NCBI GenBank assembly: GCA_030592355.1
Contig: JAUVJE010000051.1
Span: 1-12,667, forward strand
Length of the DNA stretch: 12,667 nt
DNA from: Clostridia bacterium
GTDB taxonomy: Bacteria > Bacillota > Clostridia > DUPQ01
Direction: 5' to 3'
Shown piece by piece: positions 5,918-12,667 of the stretch. Numbering within the stretch: position 1 is the first letter of the stretch; the number at the start of each line of letters is the position of its first letter. The notes beneath the pieces are model-generated. The model made no database searches. It was not told where the DNA came from and worked only from the letters and a program-made list of their open reading frames with translations. A program made the position numbers and the translations under genes.

Positions 5918-6352
5918 ATGAAAGAACTATTGATAGGTGCCCTTATCCTGGTTGTTCTGCTATCAGCGGCGGGCGTTGTTTATTGGAAGAAGACGGGCAA
6001 TCCAAAAACCGCAAAAACCGTAATGGCTGTAAACATGCTCCTGATATTCGGCATTCTTATGACTTCAACAATAATAATGCTGACCGGAGGAAAAGCACTT
6101 GCAGCTGAGACTGCTGAAGGTGCTGCCGCCGCAACGGCAGCGTCAAACGACGGACTAAGATATCTTGCAGCTGCTTTGTCTACGGGACTTGCTACCATAG
6201 GAACGGGCATTGCTGTTGCGGCTTCAGCGTCAGCGGCGCTTGGGGCCATCAGCGAAGATCCTTCATTGCTTGGTAAAACGATTATATTCGTTGGTCTGGC
6301 GGAAGGGATTGCTATATACGGACTTATAGTATCCATACTGATTCTTCCATAA
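5918..6352 (+). CDS. ntpK: V-type ATP synthase proteolipid (subunit K / c-type rotor ring)
   Basis: The 144-aa product forms the ion-carrying rotor ring. The second half (about 79-144) is a canonical glycine/alanine-rich hairpin: helix 80-111 with IGTGIAVAAS, a polar loop ISEDP at 111-115, and a helix carrying the ion-binding carboxylate E129 in GLAEGIAIYGL. The first half differs. It has two hydrophobic helices (about 4-22 and 34-57) without the Gly-rich packing pattern or a carboxylate. A small-residue linker follows with an AxA-like site (KALA at 59-62), so it may act as a leader, as the single cleaved signal does in the Thermus c subunit. Clostridial homologues with a similar layout are, to my memory, common. 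Q and S/T sodium ligands are absent (V100, G130). GGAGG at 5904-5908 lies 9 nt before the ATG. Confidence 0.94.
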   Translation: MKELLIGALILVVLLSAAGVVYWKKTGNPKTAKTVMAVNMLLIFGILMTSTIIMLTGGKALAAETAEGAAAATAASNDGLRYLAAALSTGLATIGTGIAVAASASAALGAISEDPSLLGKTIIFVGLAEGIAIYGLIVSILILP

Positions 6353-6365
6353 AAGGACGGAAAAA

Positions 6366-6674
6366 ATGAGATTTTATCTTATCAGCGACAATGTGGACAC
6401 CCAGAAGGGAATGCGTCTTGCGGGAATCGAAGGCGTAGTTGTCCACGGATATGAAGAAGTAATGCGGGAAATGGATGCATGTATGGCTGACGGCAATCTT
6501 GGAATTGTGCTTATCACCGAGCGATTGGCGGAGATAATTCCGGAGCGTCTGGATAAGTTCAAGAGAACCGGACACCTGCCGCTGATAGTTGTTATACCTG
6601 ACAGACATGGTACCAAAAGAAGTCCCGACTCCATAACAAGATATGTTAGAGACGCCATAGGCGTCAAAATATGA
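6366..6674 (+). CDS. ntpG: V-type ATP synthase subunit F (central rotor, NtpG in Enterococcus naming)
   Basis: Subunit F binds subunit D in the rotating central shaft. The 102-aa product has the family's Rossmann-like pattern: a first strand MRFYLISD, a loop and helix leading to the strand GVVVHG, a helix, the strand GIVLITERLAEII, a helix, and the strand LPLIVVIPD. Length matches the usual 100-110 aa. The C-terminal helix (SPDSITRYVRDAIGVKI) fits the part that contacts subunit D. GGACGG at 6355-6360 serves as SD. The gene is 13 nt after K and 9 nt before E. Confidence 0.93.
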   Translation: MRFYLISDNVDTQKGMRLAGIEGVVVHGYEEVMREMDACMADGNLGIVLITERLAEIIPERLDKFKRTGHLPLIVVIPDRHGTKRSPDSITRYVRDAIGVKI

Positions 6675-6683
6675 GGCAATTAC

Positions 6684-7319
6684 ATGGATGATATTAACCA
6701 AAATTATTCCGTAAACGAGAAACTGAGGAGCTTCACCGAGATGGCTCTCAGGGAAGCCTACAAAAAAAAGAAAGAAATTGTAGACAACGCGGAAAAGGAA
6801 ATCGAAGAAACTAAAAAAAACAAAGAAATTGAACTTCTTGAAGAGGCCTATCGCTCTATGCAGACAGGAACCCGGTCTAACAGGCGGGAGCTTAATGAAT
6901 CAATCTCAAAAGCGCTTGTTGACGGCAAGAGAAAGATGTTCGACAAGAGGCATGGAATTATTGAGGATGTATTTAAGCAAGTGGAAATTCATCTGGCTGA
7001 ATACAGAACCACAACAGAGTATCCTATTAGAATCATGAATGAAATCATTGAGTGCTTCGGTATCATAGGCGACAGCGAATATGAAATTGAAGTTAATGAA
7101 AATGAAGAAGACCTTTTTAGAAAGCTTATCACAGAGTCGGGGATGCCGATTCAGATAAAAACCAGCGAAGAGGACATAGTCGGCGGATTCATAATGAATG
7201 GCATAACAAAAAGGATTCGCATAGATTATTCTCTTAAAACAGCTGCGATTGAAGCAAAAGGGAAATTCCTTGAAATATGCAGAATTCCCATAGAGGACGG
7301 AGATTTACTGGATGACTGA
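6684..7319 (+). CDS. ntpE: V-type ATP synthase subunit E (peripheral stalk)
   Basis: Subunit E forms, with the G/H-like protein, the peripheral stalks that hold the head against rotation. Of 211 residues, about 10-100 are a long charged helix (MALREAYKKKKEIVDNAEKE), and the C-terminal part is a mixed fold ending with the typical strand-loop of the family (EEDIVGGFIMNGITKRIRID, then a helix with YSLKTAAIEAKGKF). Length is usual (190-215). SD GAGG overlaps the stop of subunit F. The gene overlaps subunit A by 8 nt, with the A-subunit ATG at 7312 inside its last codons, so E and A are translationally coupled. Confidence 0.92.
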   Translation: MDDINQNYSVNEKLRSFTEMALREAYKKKKEIVDNAEKEIEETKKNKEIELLEEAYRSMQTGTRSNRRELNESISKALVDGKRKMFDKRHGIIEDVFKQVEIHLAEYRTTTEYPIRIMNEIIECFGIIGDSEYEIEVNENEEDLFRKLITESGMPIQIKTSEEDIVGGFIMNGITKRIRIDYSLKTAAIEAKGKFLEICRIPIEDGDLLDD

Positions 7320-9114
7320 AAGAAATAGAAATAATGGATATATAAGCGGTGTAAGCGGTCCGGTTGTGTCTGTTAAGGGCAATCCGGCTCTTAAAATGCT
7401 GGAGATGGTCCTCGTAGGGAAAAACAGGCTTATCGGCGAAGTAATTTCCGTCGAAAAAGACAAGACGGTAGTGCAGGTATATGAAACGACTTCCGGACTA
7501 AAAAACGGAGAGCCGGTAGTGTCTTCAGGAAGTCCTTTATCAGTGACCCTGGGCCCGGGCATACTGGGCGAAGTTTTCGACGGAATACAGCGTCCCTTGA
7601 AAAAAATTGAGGAGCTCAGTGGCTCTTCAATCCAAAAAGGACTTGAAATAAAGACTCTTGATGAAACTAAAAAATGGAATACAACCATTAAAATAAAAGA
7701 CGGCGATACAGCAACGGAAGGGCAAATTATAGCGGAAGTTTGGGAAACGCCTGCATTGCTGCACAAGATAATGCTTCCGCCCAATGTCAGCGGAACGTTT
7801 AAAAATGTACGGGGCAACGGTGAATATACAATCGTGGAAGTTATCGCGTCAGTTGAAACTAAAAAAGAAAAAATAATTGATATTACAATGACTCATAAAT
7901 GGCCCGTTAAAAAGCCCAGGCCGTTTGGAAAAAGACGCCCGGTCTATATGCCGCTTATAACAGGTCAGCGTGTCATTGATATGTTGTTTCCAATGGCAAA
8001 GGGAGGAACGGCGGCAATACCGGGAGGATTCGGGACAGGTAAGACCATGACCCAGCACCAATTGGCAAAGTGGTCGGACGCAGATATAGTGGTGTACATC
8101 GGATGCGGAGAAAGAGGCAACGAAATAGCTGATGTGCTGGAGAGTTTTCCAAAGCTAAAAGATCCTAAAACTGGATTATCCTTAATGAATAGAACCGTTT
8201 TGATTGCAAACACATCGAATATGCCCGTTGCGGCAAGAGAAGCTTCCATATATACGGGAATAACAATTGCTGAATATTATCGCGACATGGGTTACCATGT
8301 TGCGCTTATGGCGGATTCTACCTCCAGATGGGCCGAGGCGCTTAGAGAAATTTCCGGACGTCTTGAAGAAATGCCTGCAGAAGAAGGTTACCCGGCCTAT
8401 CTTCCGTCGCGGCTTTCTCAATTCTACGAAAGAGCAGGATATGTACAAAATCTCAATGGCTCAGAAGGTTCAATATCTATAATAGGAGCGGTTTCGCCGC
8501 AAAGCAATGACTTTTCCGAACCGGTAACGCAAAATACGAAGCGATTTACCAGATGTTTCTGGGCTCTTGATAAAGCACTTGCGTATGCCCGTCATTATCC
8601 TGCGATTAACTGGACGGGCAGCTATAGCGAGTACATAGATGAGCTGGCTCCATGGTATGAAGAAAATACAGACAGACAGTATGGTGAGAAAAGAACAGAG
8701 ATATTAAGAATTCTGCAAGAAGAAAGCCGGCTCATGGAAATAGTCAAGCTTATTGGTCAGGATGTACTGCCTGACGGACAAAAACTGACGCTGGAAATGG
8801 CAAAAATAATCCGGCAGGGATTTCTTCAGCAGAATGCATTTCATGAAAATGACACGTTTGTACCTGTTGAAAAGCAATATAAAATGATGAGCATTATACT
8901 GTATCTCAATGAGAAAGCAGAAAAGCTGGTGGCGACCGGAATACCTGTGTCAGTTCTTGTTGACACAGGGGTTTTTAATGAACTTGTGCAGATGAAATAC
9001 AATATACCAAACGATAATTTAGACGGATTTGCCACACTGGAAAGGCGCATAGACGACTTTTATAACGACCTGAGCATAGAATACAATGATGCTAGAAGGA
9101 GAAACTCACAATGA
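7312..9114 (+). CDS. ntpA: V-type ATP synthase catalytic subunit A
   Basis: Subunit A hydrolyses (or makes) ATP in the A3B3 head. The 600-aa product has an N-terminal beta-barrel (YISGVSGPVVSVKG), the A-specific bulge domain (about 110-190), the nucleotide-binding domain and a helical C-terminus. The P-loop GGFGTGKT is at 238-245 with K244. The catalytic glutamate is E267 in GERGNE, with R268 beside it; by alignment from memory these match E. hirae K238, E261 and R262. Walker B ends at D335 (ALMADSTSRWAEALRE). Length is typical (580-600). The P-loop has G-G-F where many family members have G-P-F, a known variant class. The stop overlaps the B-subunit ATG by 4 nt (ATGA). Confidence 0.98.
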   Translation: MTERNRNNGYISGVSGPVVSVKGNPALKMLEMVLVGKNRLIGEVISVEKDKTVVQVYETTSGLKNGEPVVSSGSPLSVTLGPGILGEVFDGIQRPLKKIEELSGSSIQKGLEIKTLDETKKWNTTIKIKDGDTATEGQIIAEVWETPALLHKIMLPPNVSGTFKNVRGNGEYTIVEVIASVETKKEKIIDITMTHKWPVKKPRPFGKRRPVYMPLITGQRVIDMLFPMAKGGTAAIPGGFGTGKTMTQHQLAKWSDADIVVYIGCGERGNEIADVLESFPKLKDPKTGLSLMNRTVLIANTSNMPVAAREASIYTGITIAEYYRDMGYHVALMADSTSRWAEALREISGRLEEMPAEEGYPAYLPSRLSQFYERAGYVQNLNGSEGSISIIGAVSPQSNDFSEPVTQNTKRFTRCFWALDKALAYARHYPAINWTGSYSEYIDELAPWYEENTDRQYGEKRTEILRILQEESRLMEIVKLIGQDVLPDGQKLTLEMAKIIRQGFLQQNAFHENDTFVPVEKQYKMMSIILYLNEKAEKLVATGIPVSVLVDTGVFNELVQMKYNIPNDNLDGFATLERRIDDFYNDLSIEYNDARRRNSQ

Positions 9115-10502
9115 GGCTGGAATATTTAGACTTACATGAAATAAAAGGTCCATTGGTGATCCTCAAGGATGTTAAGGGTGCGTCATATGAGGAAATGGTG
9201 GAGTTTACCATACAAGGAGTGGGAAAACGCATAGGCCGGATAATCCGCATGACCGAGGAGCTGTGCGTCGTGCAGGTGTTTGAGGGTACGGCCGACATAT
9301 CCCTTGAAAATACAAGAACATATCTTACGGGACACACTTTGCAACTTCCGCTGTCGAGTGAAATTCTTGGAAGAATTTTTGATGGAAAAGGATCTCCAAA
9401 GGACGGCTTGGGTGATATATATCCGGATATGAAAGCCGACATTAACGGACTTCCCATAAATCCGGTTTCAAGGAAGTACCCAAAGAACTTTATACAGACA
9501 GGTTTATCGTCAATTGACGGATTGGCTACTTTGATAAGAGGTCAGAAATTGCCGATATTCTCAGGAAGCGGATTACCCCATAATGACCTTGCGGTGCAAA
9601 TTGTCCGCCAGGCAAAGATAACTGATACAGACAATTCAAAATTTGCCATTGTTTTTGCAGCGATTGGAGTAAAAAGTGATGTCGCGGAATATTTTACAAA
9701 AAGCTTTAAAGAAAGCGGTGTGCTTGAAAAGGTAGTTATGTTCTTAAATCTTGCAGATGATCCGGTTGTTGAAAGAATAACTACCCCGCGCTGCGCTCTT
9801 ACGGCAGCTGAATACCTGGCCTTTGAAAAGGGGATGCATGTGCTCGTAATAATGACAGACATGATTTCATATGCTGAAGCGCTTAGGGAAATTTCGTCAT
9901 CTATGGAAGAAATACCCAGCAGAAAAGGTTTTCCCGGATATTTGTACAGTGATTTGGCCTCTATGTATGAACGCGCAGGAATAATCGAAGGCAAAGAAGG
10001 CTCCATAACCCAGATACCAATACTCACCATGCCTAATGACGATATAACGCATCCGGTGCCTGACCTTACGGCTTATATTACCGAGGGCCAGCTGGTATTG
10101 GACAGGGAGCTTACGCAAAGAGGTGTTTATCCGCCTGTCAGCATATTGATGTCGTTGTCAAGATTGATGAAAGATAGTATCGGGGAAGGGTTCACAAGAG
10201 AGGACCACCCGGGCATTGCAAACCAGCTTTTTGCGTCATATGCAAGGGTACAGGAAGTAAGGGCGCTGGCATCGGTAATTGGCGAAGATGAATTAAGCGA
10301 TACGGATAAAAAGTTTATGGCCTTTGGCAGAGCCTTTGAAGACAGATTTTTAAAACAGCTTCGCGACGAGAACAGGGATATGAAAAAAACGTTGGATTTG
10401 GGCTGGAGACTTATATCTACGCTGCCTGAAGCAGAACTTGATAGATTAACCCCGGAGTTGATTGCAAAATATTACGACAAATCGGGAAGGGGCGGCTTTT
10501 AG
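9111..10502 (+). CDS. ntpB: V-type ATP synthase regulatory subunit B
   Basis: Subunit B alternates with A in the head and completes each catalytic site from the other side. The 463-aa product shows the family's degenerate P-loop SGSGLPHN at 151-158, with no GKT, so it should not hydrolyse ATP. The stretch GSITQIPILTMPNDDITHP followed by DLTAYITEGQ is diagnostic. The arginine finger is R351 in SLSRLMKD (equivalent to E. hirae NtpB R350). Length matches (455-470). AAGGAG at 9096-9101 lies 9 nt before the ATG, which overlaps the A-subunit stop. Subunit D follows with no gap. Confidence 0.98.
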   Translation: MRLEYLDLHEIKGPLVILKDVKGASYEEMVEFTIQGVGKRIGRIIRMTEELCVVQVFEGTADISLENTRTYLTGHTLQLPLSSEILGRIFDGKGSPKDGLGDIYPDMKADINGLPINPVSRKYPKNFIQTGLSSIDGLATLIRGQKLPIFSGSGLPHNDLAVQIVRQAKITDTDNSKFAIVFAAIGVKSDVAEYFTKSFKESGVLEKVVMFLNLADDPVVERITTPRCALTAAEYLAFEKGMHVLVIMTDMISYAEALREISSSMEEIPSRKGFPGYLYSDLASMYERAGIIEGKEGSITQIPILTMPNDDITHPVPDLTAYITEGQLVLDRELTQRGVYPPVSILMSLSRLMKDSIGEGFTREDHPGIANQLFASYARVQEVRALASVIGEDELSDTDKKFMAFGRAFEDRFLKQLRDENRDMKKTLDLGWRLISTLPEAELDRLTPELIAKYYDKSGRGGF

Positions 10503-11120
10503 ATGATTACAGAAATGTCTCCTACAAAGGGTAATCTTATAAAAGCAAAACATACGCTGGCGCTTTCGCGCCAGGGTTATGAATTGCTGGATAAAAAAAG
10601 GAACATTCTTACAATGGAGATGATGTCGTTGATTGACAAAGCCAAATTGGTGCAATCGCGAATTGATTCAACTTTTAAAAGCGCATACTATGCTCTGCAA
10701 ACGGCTAATATTACACTAGGGATAAGTAATGTGGAGCAACTCGGATATACTTTTGCGGAGGATGATTCGGTTTCCATCAGATTTCGCAGCATCATGGGCG
10801 TTGAGCTGCCCATGGTAGATTTTGAGAAAAAGAAAATTGAGCCCAAATACGGATTTTCGCGCACAAGCTCAGCGCTTGATGAAGCGTATGAAAAATTCAA
10901 TGAAGTCAAAGTTCTTACGGTGGAATTAGCGGAGGTGGAAAATGCCGTATACCGCCTTGCAGTTAATGTAATAAAAACAAAAAAACGCGCCAATGCCCTG
11001 AAAAATATTATTATTCCACGCTATGAGGGAATTGTAAAATATATCCAGGATTACCTTGAGGAAAAAGAACGCGAGGATTTCTTTAGGTTAAAAGTCATAA
11101 AATCCAGAAAATCAAGTTAA
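10503..11120 (+). CDS. ntpD: V-type ATP synthase subunit D (central rotor axle)
   Basis: Subunit D is the coiled-coil axle that turns inside the A3B3 head, equivalent in role to F-type gamma. The 205-aa product shows both family signatures: an N-terminal helix PTKGNLIKAKHTLALSRQGYE then LLDKKRNIL, and a C-terminal helix with KKRANALKNIIIPRYEGIV, then YLEEKEREDFFRLKVIK. The middle part (about 85-125) is the short beta-hairpin region. Length is usual (200-215). The ATG follows the B-subunit stop directly, with GGAAGGGGCGG as SD. It is the last gene of the operon. I see no convincing terminator in the 38 nt before the convergent gene. Confidence 0.96.
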   Translation: MITEMSPTKGNLIKAKHTLALSRQGYELLDKKRNILTMEMMSLIDKAKLVQSRIDSTFKSAYYALQTANITLGISNVEQLGYTFAEDDSVSIRFRSIMGVELPMVDFEKKKIEPKYGFSRTSSALDEAYEKFNEVKVLTVELAEVENAVYRLAVNVIKTKKRANALKNIIIPRYEGIVKYIQDYLEEKEREDFFRLKVIKSRKSS

Positions 11121-11158
11121 ATCCGACTGTTAATAACAAATTGTCATCTCAATAAAAC
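11121..11158. other. Short convergent intergenic gap without a visible terminator
   Basis: The stop codons of the ATPase operon and of the opposite-strand binding-protein gene are 38 nt apart. Only weak dyads (such as TGTTA/TAACA) are present and there is no GC-rich stem with a T tract on either strand. Transcripts from both sides may overlap at their 3' ends. Confidence 0.5.
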
Positions 11159-12667
11159 CTAGTATTCGAACATGGCTAATGTACCGGCATCTTCATTCAG
11201 GTCGTTAAGTATTTTATCGGCGCCTGCCTTTTTGGCGCTATTGATATAGTTGTTTATATAATCTTCAGGACTTATGGAATCGATTTCCATAAAGAAATTG
11301 CACATGGAGCTGCCAAATGTTCGTTGCACGGCCTTATAGTCGGGATGGGGAAGAAACCAGGAGTCGGTAAAAATCATATTATTCATGTACAACTCGTTAT
11401 ATTTTCTTATATCAACTATCGCTGAAGCTAGATATTCCTCGCTGAAATATGAACTTTCAATTATTGTTTTGCTGTCGTCAATCATTGCATGATTAAGTCC
11501 TGTCAGCCAAAGGTTATTATTGTAGAAATCAGAGCCTTGGCTATCAGATGACTCGAATAAATGAGTTAACTTATTTCCGTCAAAACGATAATTTACATCC
11601 GGCACACCTAAAGTACCCAAGGCCATCCCTTCAATATCAGCCATAAACAAATTTACAAATGAATTAATTGCAGTCTCCGGATTTTCGGTATTTGAAGTAA
11701 GAACATAACATTTCTGTGGTTTCAGCGCTAATACACGTCTGCTTTCAGTTTCACTCAATGTATAAACGCTTACCCACTCTGAAGCAACAAACAGATTGCC
11801 GTTAAAAACGGACAAGTCATAAAAATTCCCAAAACCATCGGTTTCCCGGAAGTTCCACGCCGGACTCATATGAAGTATTCCACCTTCATGAAGATGTTTT
11901 ATATATTGCAGTGAATCAAGCATTCCGGGCTTAAGAGCAGCATCTTCATAAGCTCCTGTAAGATAATCGTATGAAATAGAACAACCGGTGTAATTTGAGA
12001 GATAGCAGGTGTTGGCAAGAAAAATGTCATTTAACATCCTTGCCCCTGTGCGGCTATTTATATCCAATCCATGTTCATCGGGGCTACCATTGCCATTTGG
12101 ATCGTCATAGGCGAAAGCTTTGGAAACCTCATATAATTCATCAAGAGTTTGAGGGGCTTGCAAACCCAAAGCGTCCAACCATGATTTGCGAAAATTTCTC
12201 ATTGCTACACCACTGGGACTGCTTACGGACAAAGCCCAGGTTTGACCGTCGGATAGTTTAAAAGCGCTTTTCATCGATTCAGGCAATCCATGATAAGCAT
12301 GGTTTTCAGCAAGATAACTATCAAGAGGAAGAATCAGTCCCTCGTCTTTTAAAACACCTAAATTGGGGAAGTCGGATATATTCAACTCAATCATACCCGC
12401 TATTTCGTTATTTCGAATAGCCTGAGGATAGTATGTTGACGTAGCGATTGCCGATTGGTGCAGTGGAGAAATGTAATTAATTTTTATAGAAACGCCATAT
12501 TCTTCTTCGATAAATTTTTCCCAGGACTCAATCCCGTCAAATTGAATAAAACTGCCAACGGGAGGTCTGTATATATTTAGTGATATAGAATCAGAAGCAG
12601 AAATTAAAGGAGGGTTTGAGGATATCTCTGCATTCATTTCTTTACCGGAACAGGACACACAGCAAAA
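11159..12667 (-). CDS. Extracellular solute-binding lipoprotein, sugar ABC transporter type (5' end outside the window)
   Basis: This protein should capture a ligand, probably an oligosaccharide, outside the cell and deliver it to an ABC permease. The frame runs off the window edge. The upstream codons give F-C-C-V-S-C-S-G-K-E, which looks like the end of a lipoprotein signal peptide (lipobox-like CVSC), so the GTG at 12658 is not the true start. Counting from that GTG, 499 residues are visible. DDPNGNGSPDEHG at 185-197 is the Asp/Asn-rich, calcium-loop-like motif common in the LplA/YtcQ-like and related family 1 binding proteins. The C-terminus (SPEDYINNYINSAKKAGADK) also matches that group. 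No permease genes lie in the window; they would be expected upstream, beyond the right edge. The ligand cannot be told. Confidence 0.85.
   Translation of the reverse strand, partial: FCCVSCSGKEMNAEISSNPPLISASDSISLNIYRPPVGSFIQFDGIESWEKFIEEEYGVSIKINYISPLHQSAIATSTYYPQAIRNNEIAGMIELNISDFPNLGVLKDEGLILPLDSYLAENHAYHGLPESMKSAFKLSDGQTWALSVSSPSGVAMRNFRKSWLDALGLQAPQTLDELYEVSKAFAYDDPNGNGSPDEHGLDINSRTGARMLNDIFLANTCYLSNYTGCSISYDYLTGAYEDAALKPGMLDSLQYIKHLHEGGILHMSPAWNFRETDGFGNFYDLSVFNGNLFVASEWVSVYTLSETESRRVLALKPQKCYVLTSNTENPETAINSFVNLFMADIEGMALGTLGVPDVNYRFDGNKLTHLFESSDSQGSDFYNNNLWLTGLNHAMIDDSKTIIESSYFSEEYLASAIVDIRKYNELYMNNMIFTDSWFLPHPDYKAVQRTFGSSMCNFFMEIDSISPEDYINNYINSAKKAGADKILNDLNEDAGTLAMFEY

Noticed and set aside
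5980..6336. 118-aa reverse-strand ORF inside the proteolipid gene
   Set aside because: It is a by-product of the Ala/Gly-rich coding of the + strand gene.
7305..7817. 170-aa reverse-strand ORF
   Set aside because: It lies wholly against the well-conserved start of the ATPase A subunit gene, has no SD-supported start that I could see, and its translation is Ser/Pro/Phe-rich antisense composition.
9542..10030. 162-aa reverse-strand ORF inside the B-subunit gene
   Set aside because: It is antisense to strongly conserved coding sequence and resembles no protein family.

Overview
The window reads as a stretch of low-GC Gram-positive chromosome, most likely a clostridial Firmicute. The evidence is AT-rich DNA, strong purine-rich Shine-Dalgarno (SD) sequences, some TTG/GTG starts, a bacterial V-type ATPase cassette, and a lipoprotein solute-binding protein of the kind abundant in Clostridia and Paenibacillaceae. 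No species call is possible from the sequence alone.

Region 1 (1 to about 2100, possibly to about 2430) is the integrase end of an integrative element (ICE, island or prophage). It holds the end of an unrecognised small gene, an excisionase-like helix-turn-helix protein followed by a hairpin terminator, an unrecognised 109-aa protein, and a full-length tyrosine integrase with all six catalytic positions visible. The rest of the element lies to the left of the window.

Region 2 (2101-2563) has no gene. It carries 11-bp-period repeats directly after the integrase stop, two longer inverted repeats, a pair of 19-bp direct repeats each built from two GTTTCAC half-sites, and a near-consensus sigma-A promoter. 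The attachment site should lie here, but its exact position cannot be read without the empty site or the other element end.

Region 3 (2564-11120) is a complete nine-gene V-type ATPase operon on the + strand, in the order coiled-coil stalk subunit (G/H) - C - I - K - F - E - A - B - D. The genes are tightly packed, with several overlaps and one abutting pair; the largest gap is 59 nt, just before the proteolipid gene. A and B form the catalytic head. D, F and C form the central rotor shaft. E and the G/H-like protein form the peripheral stalks. I and K form the membrane ion channel and rotor ring. The proteolipid has only one canonical carboxylate hairpin and an unusual two-helix leader. Its ion site lacks the side chains that mark sodium-binding c subunits, so proton coupling is the better guess.

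Region 4 (11159 to the window end, - strand) is a sugar-type extracellular solute-binding lipoprotein gene, cut by the window edge inside its signal peptide. It converges on the ATPase operon with only 38 nt between stops.

Most of the window is a well-known type of gene cassette. The parts worth a second look are the repeats in the 463-nt junction between the mobile element and the ATPase operon, and the architecture of the proteolipid.
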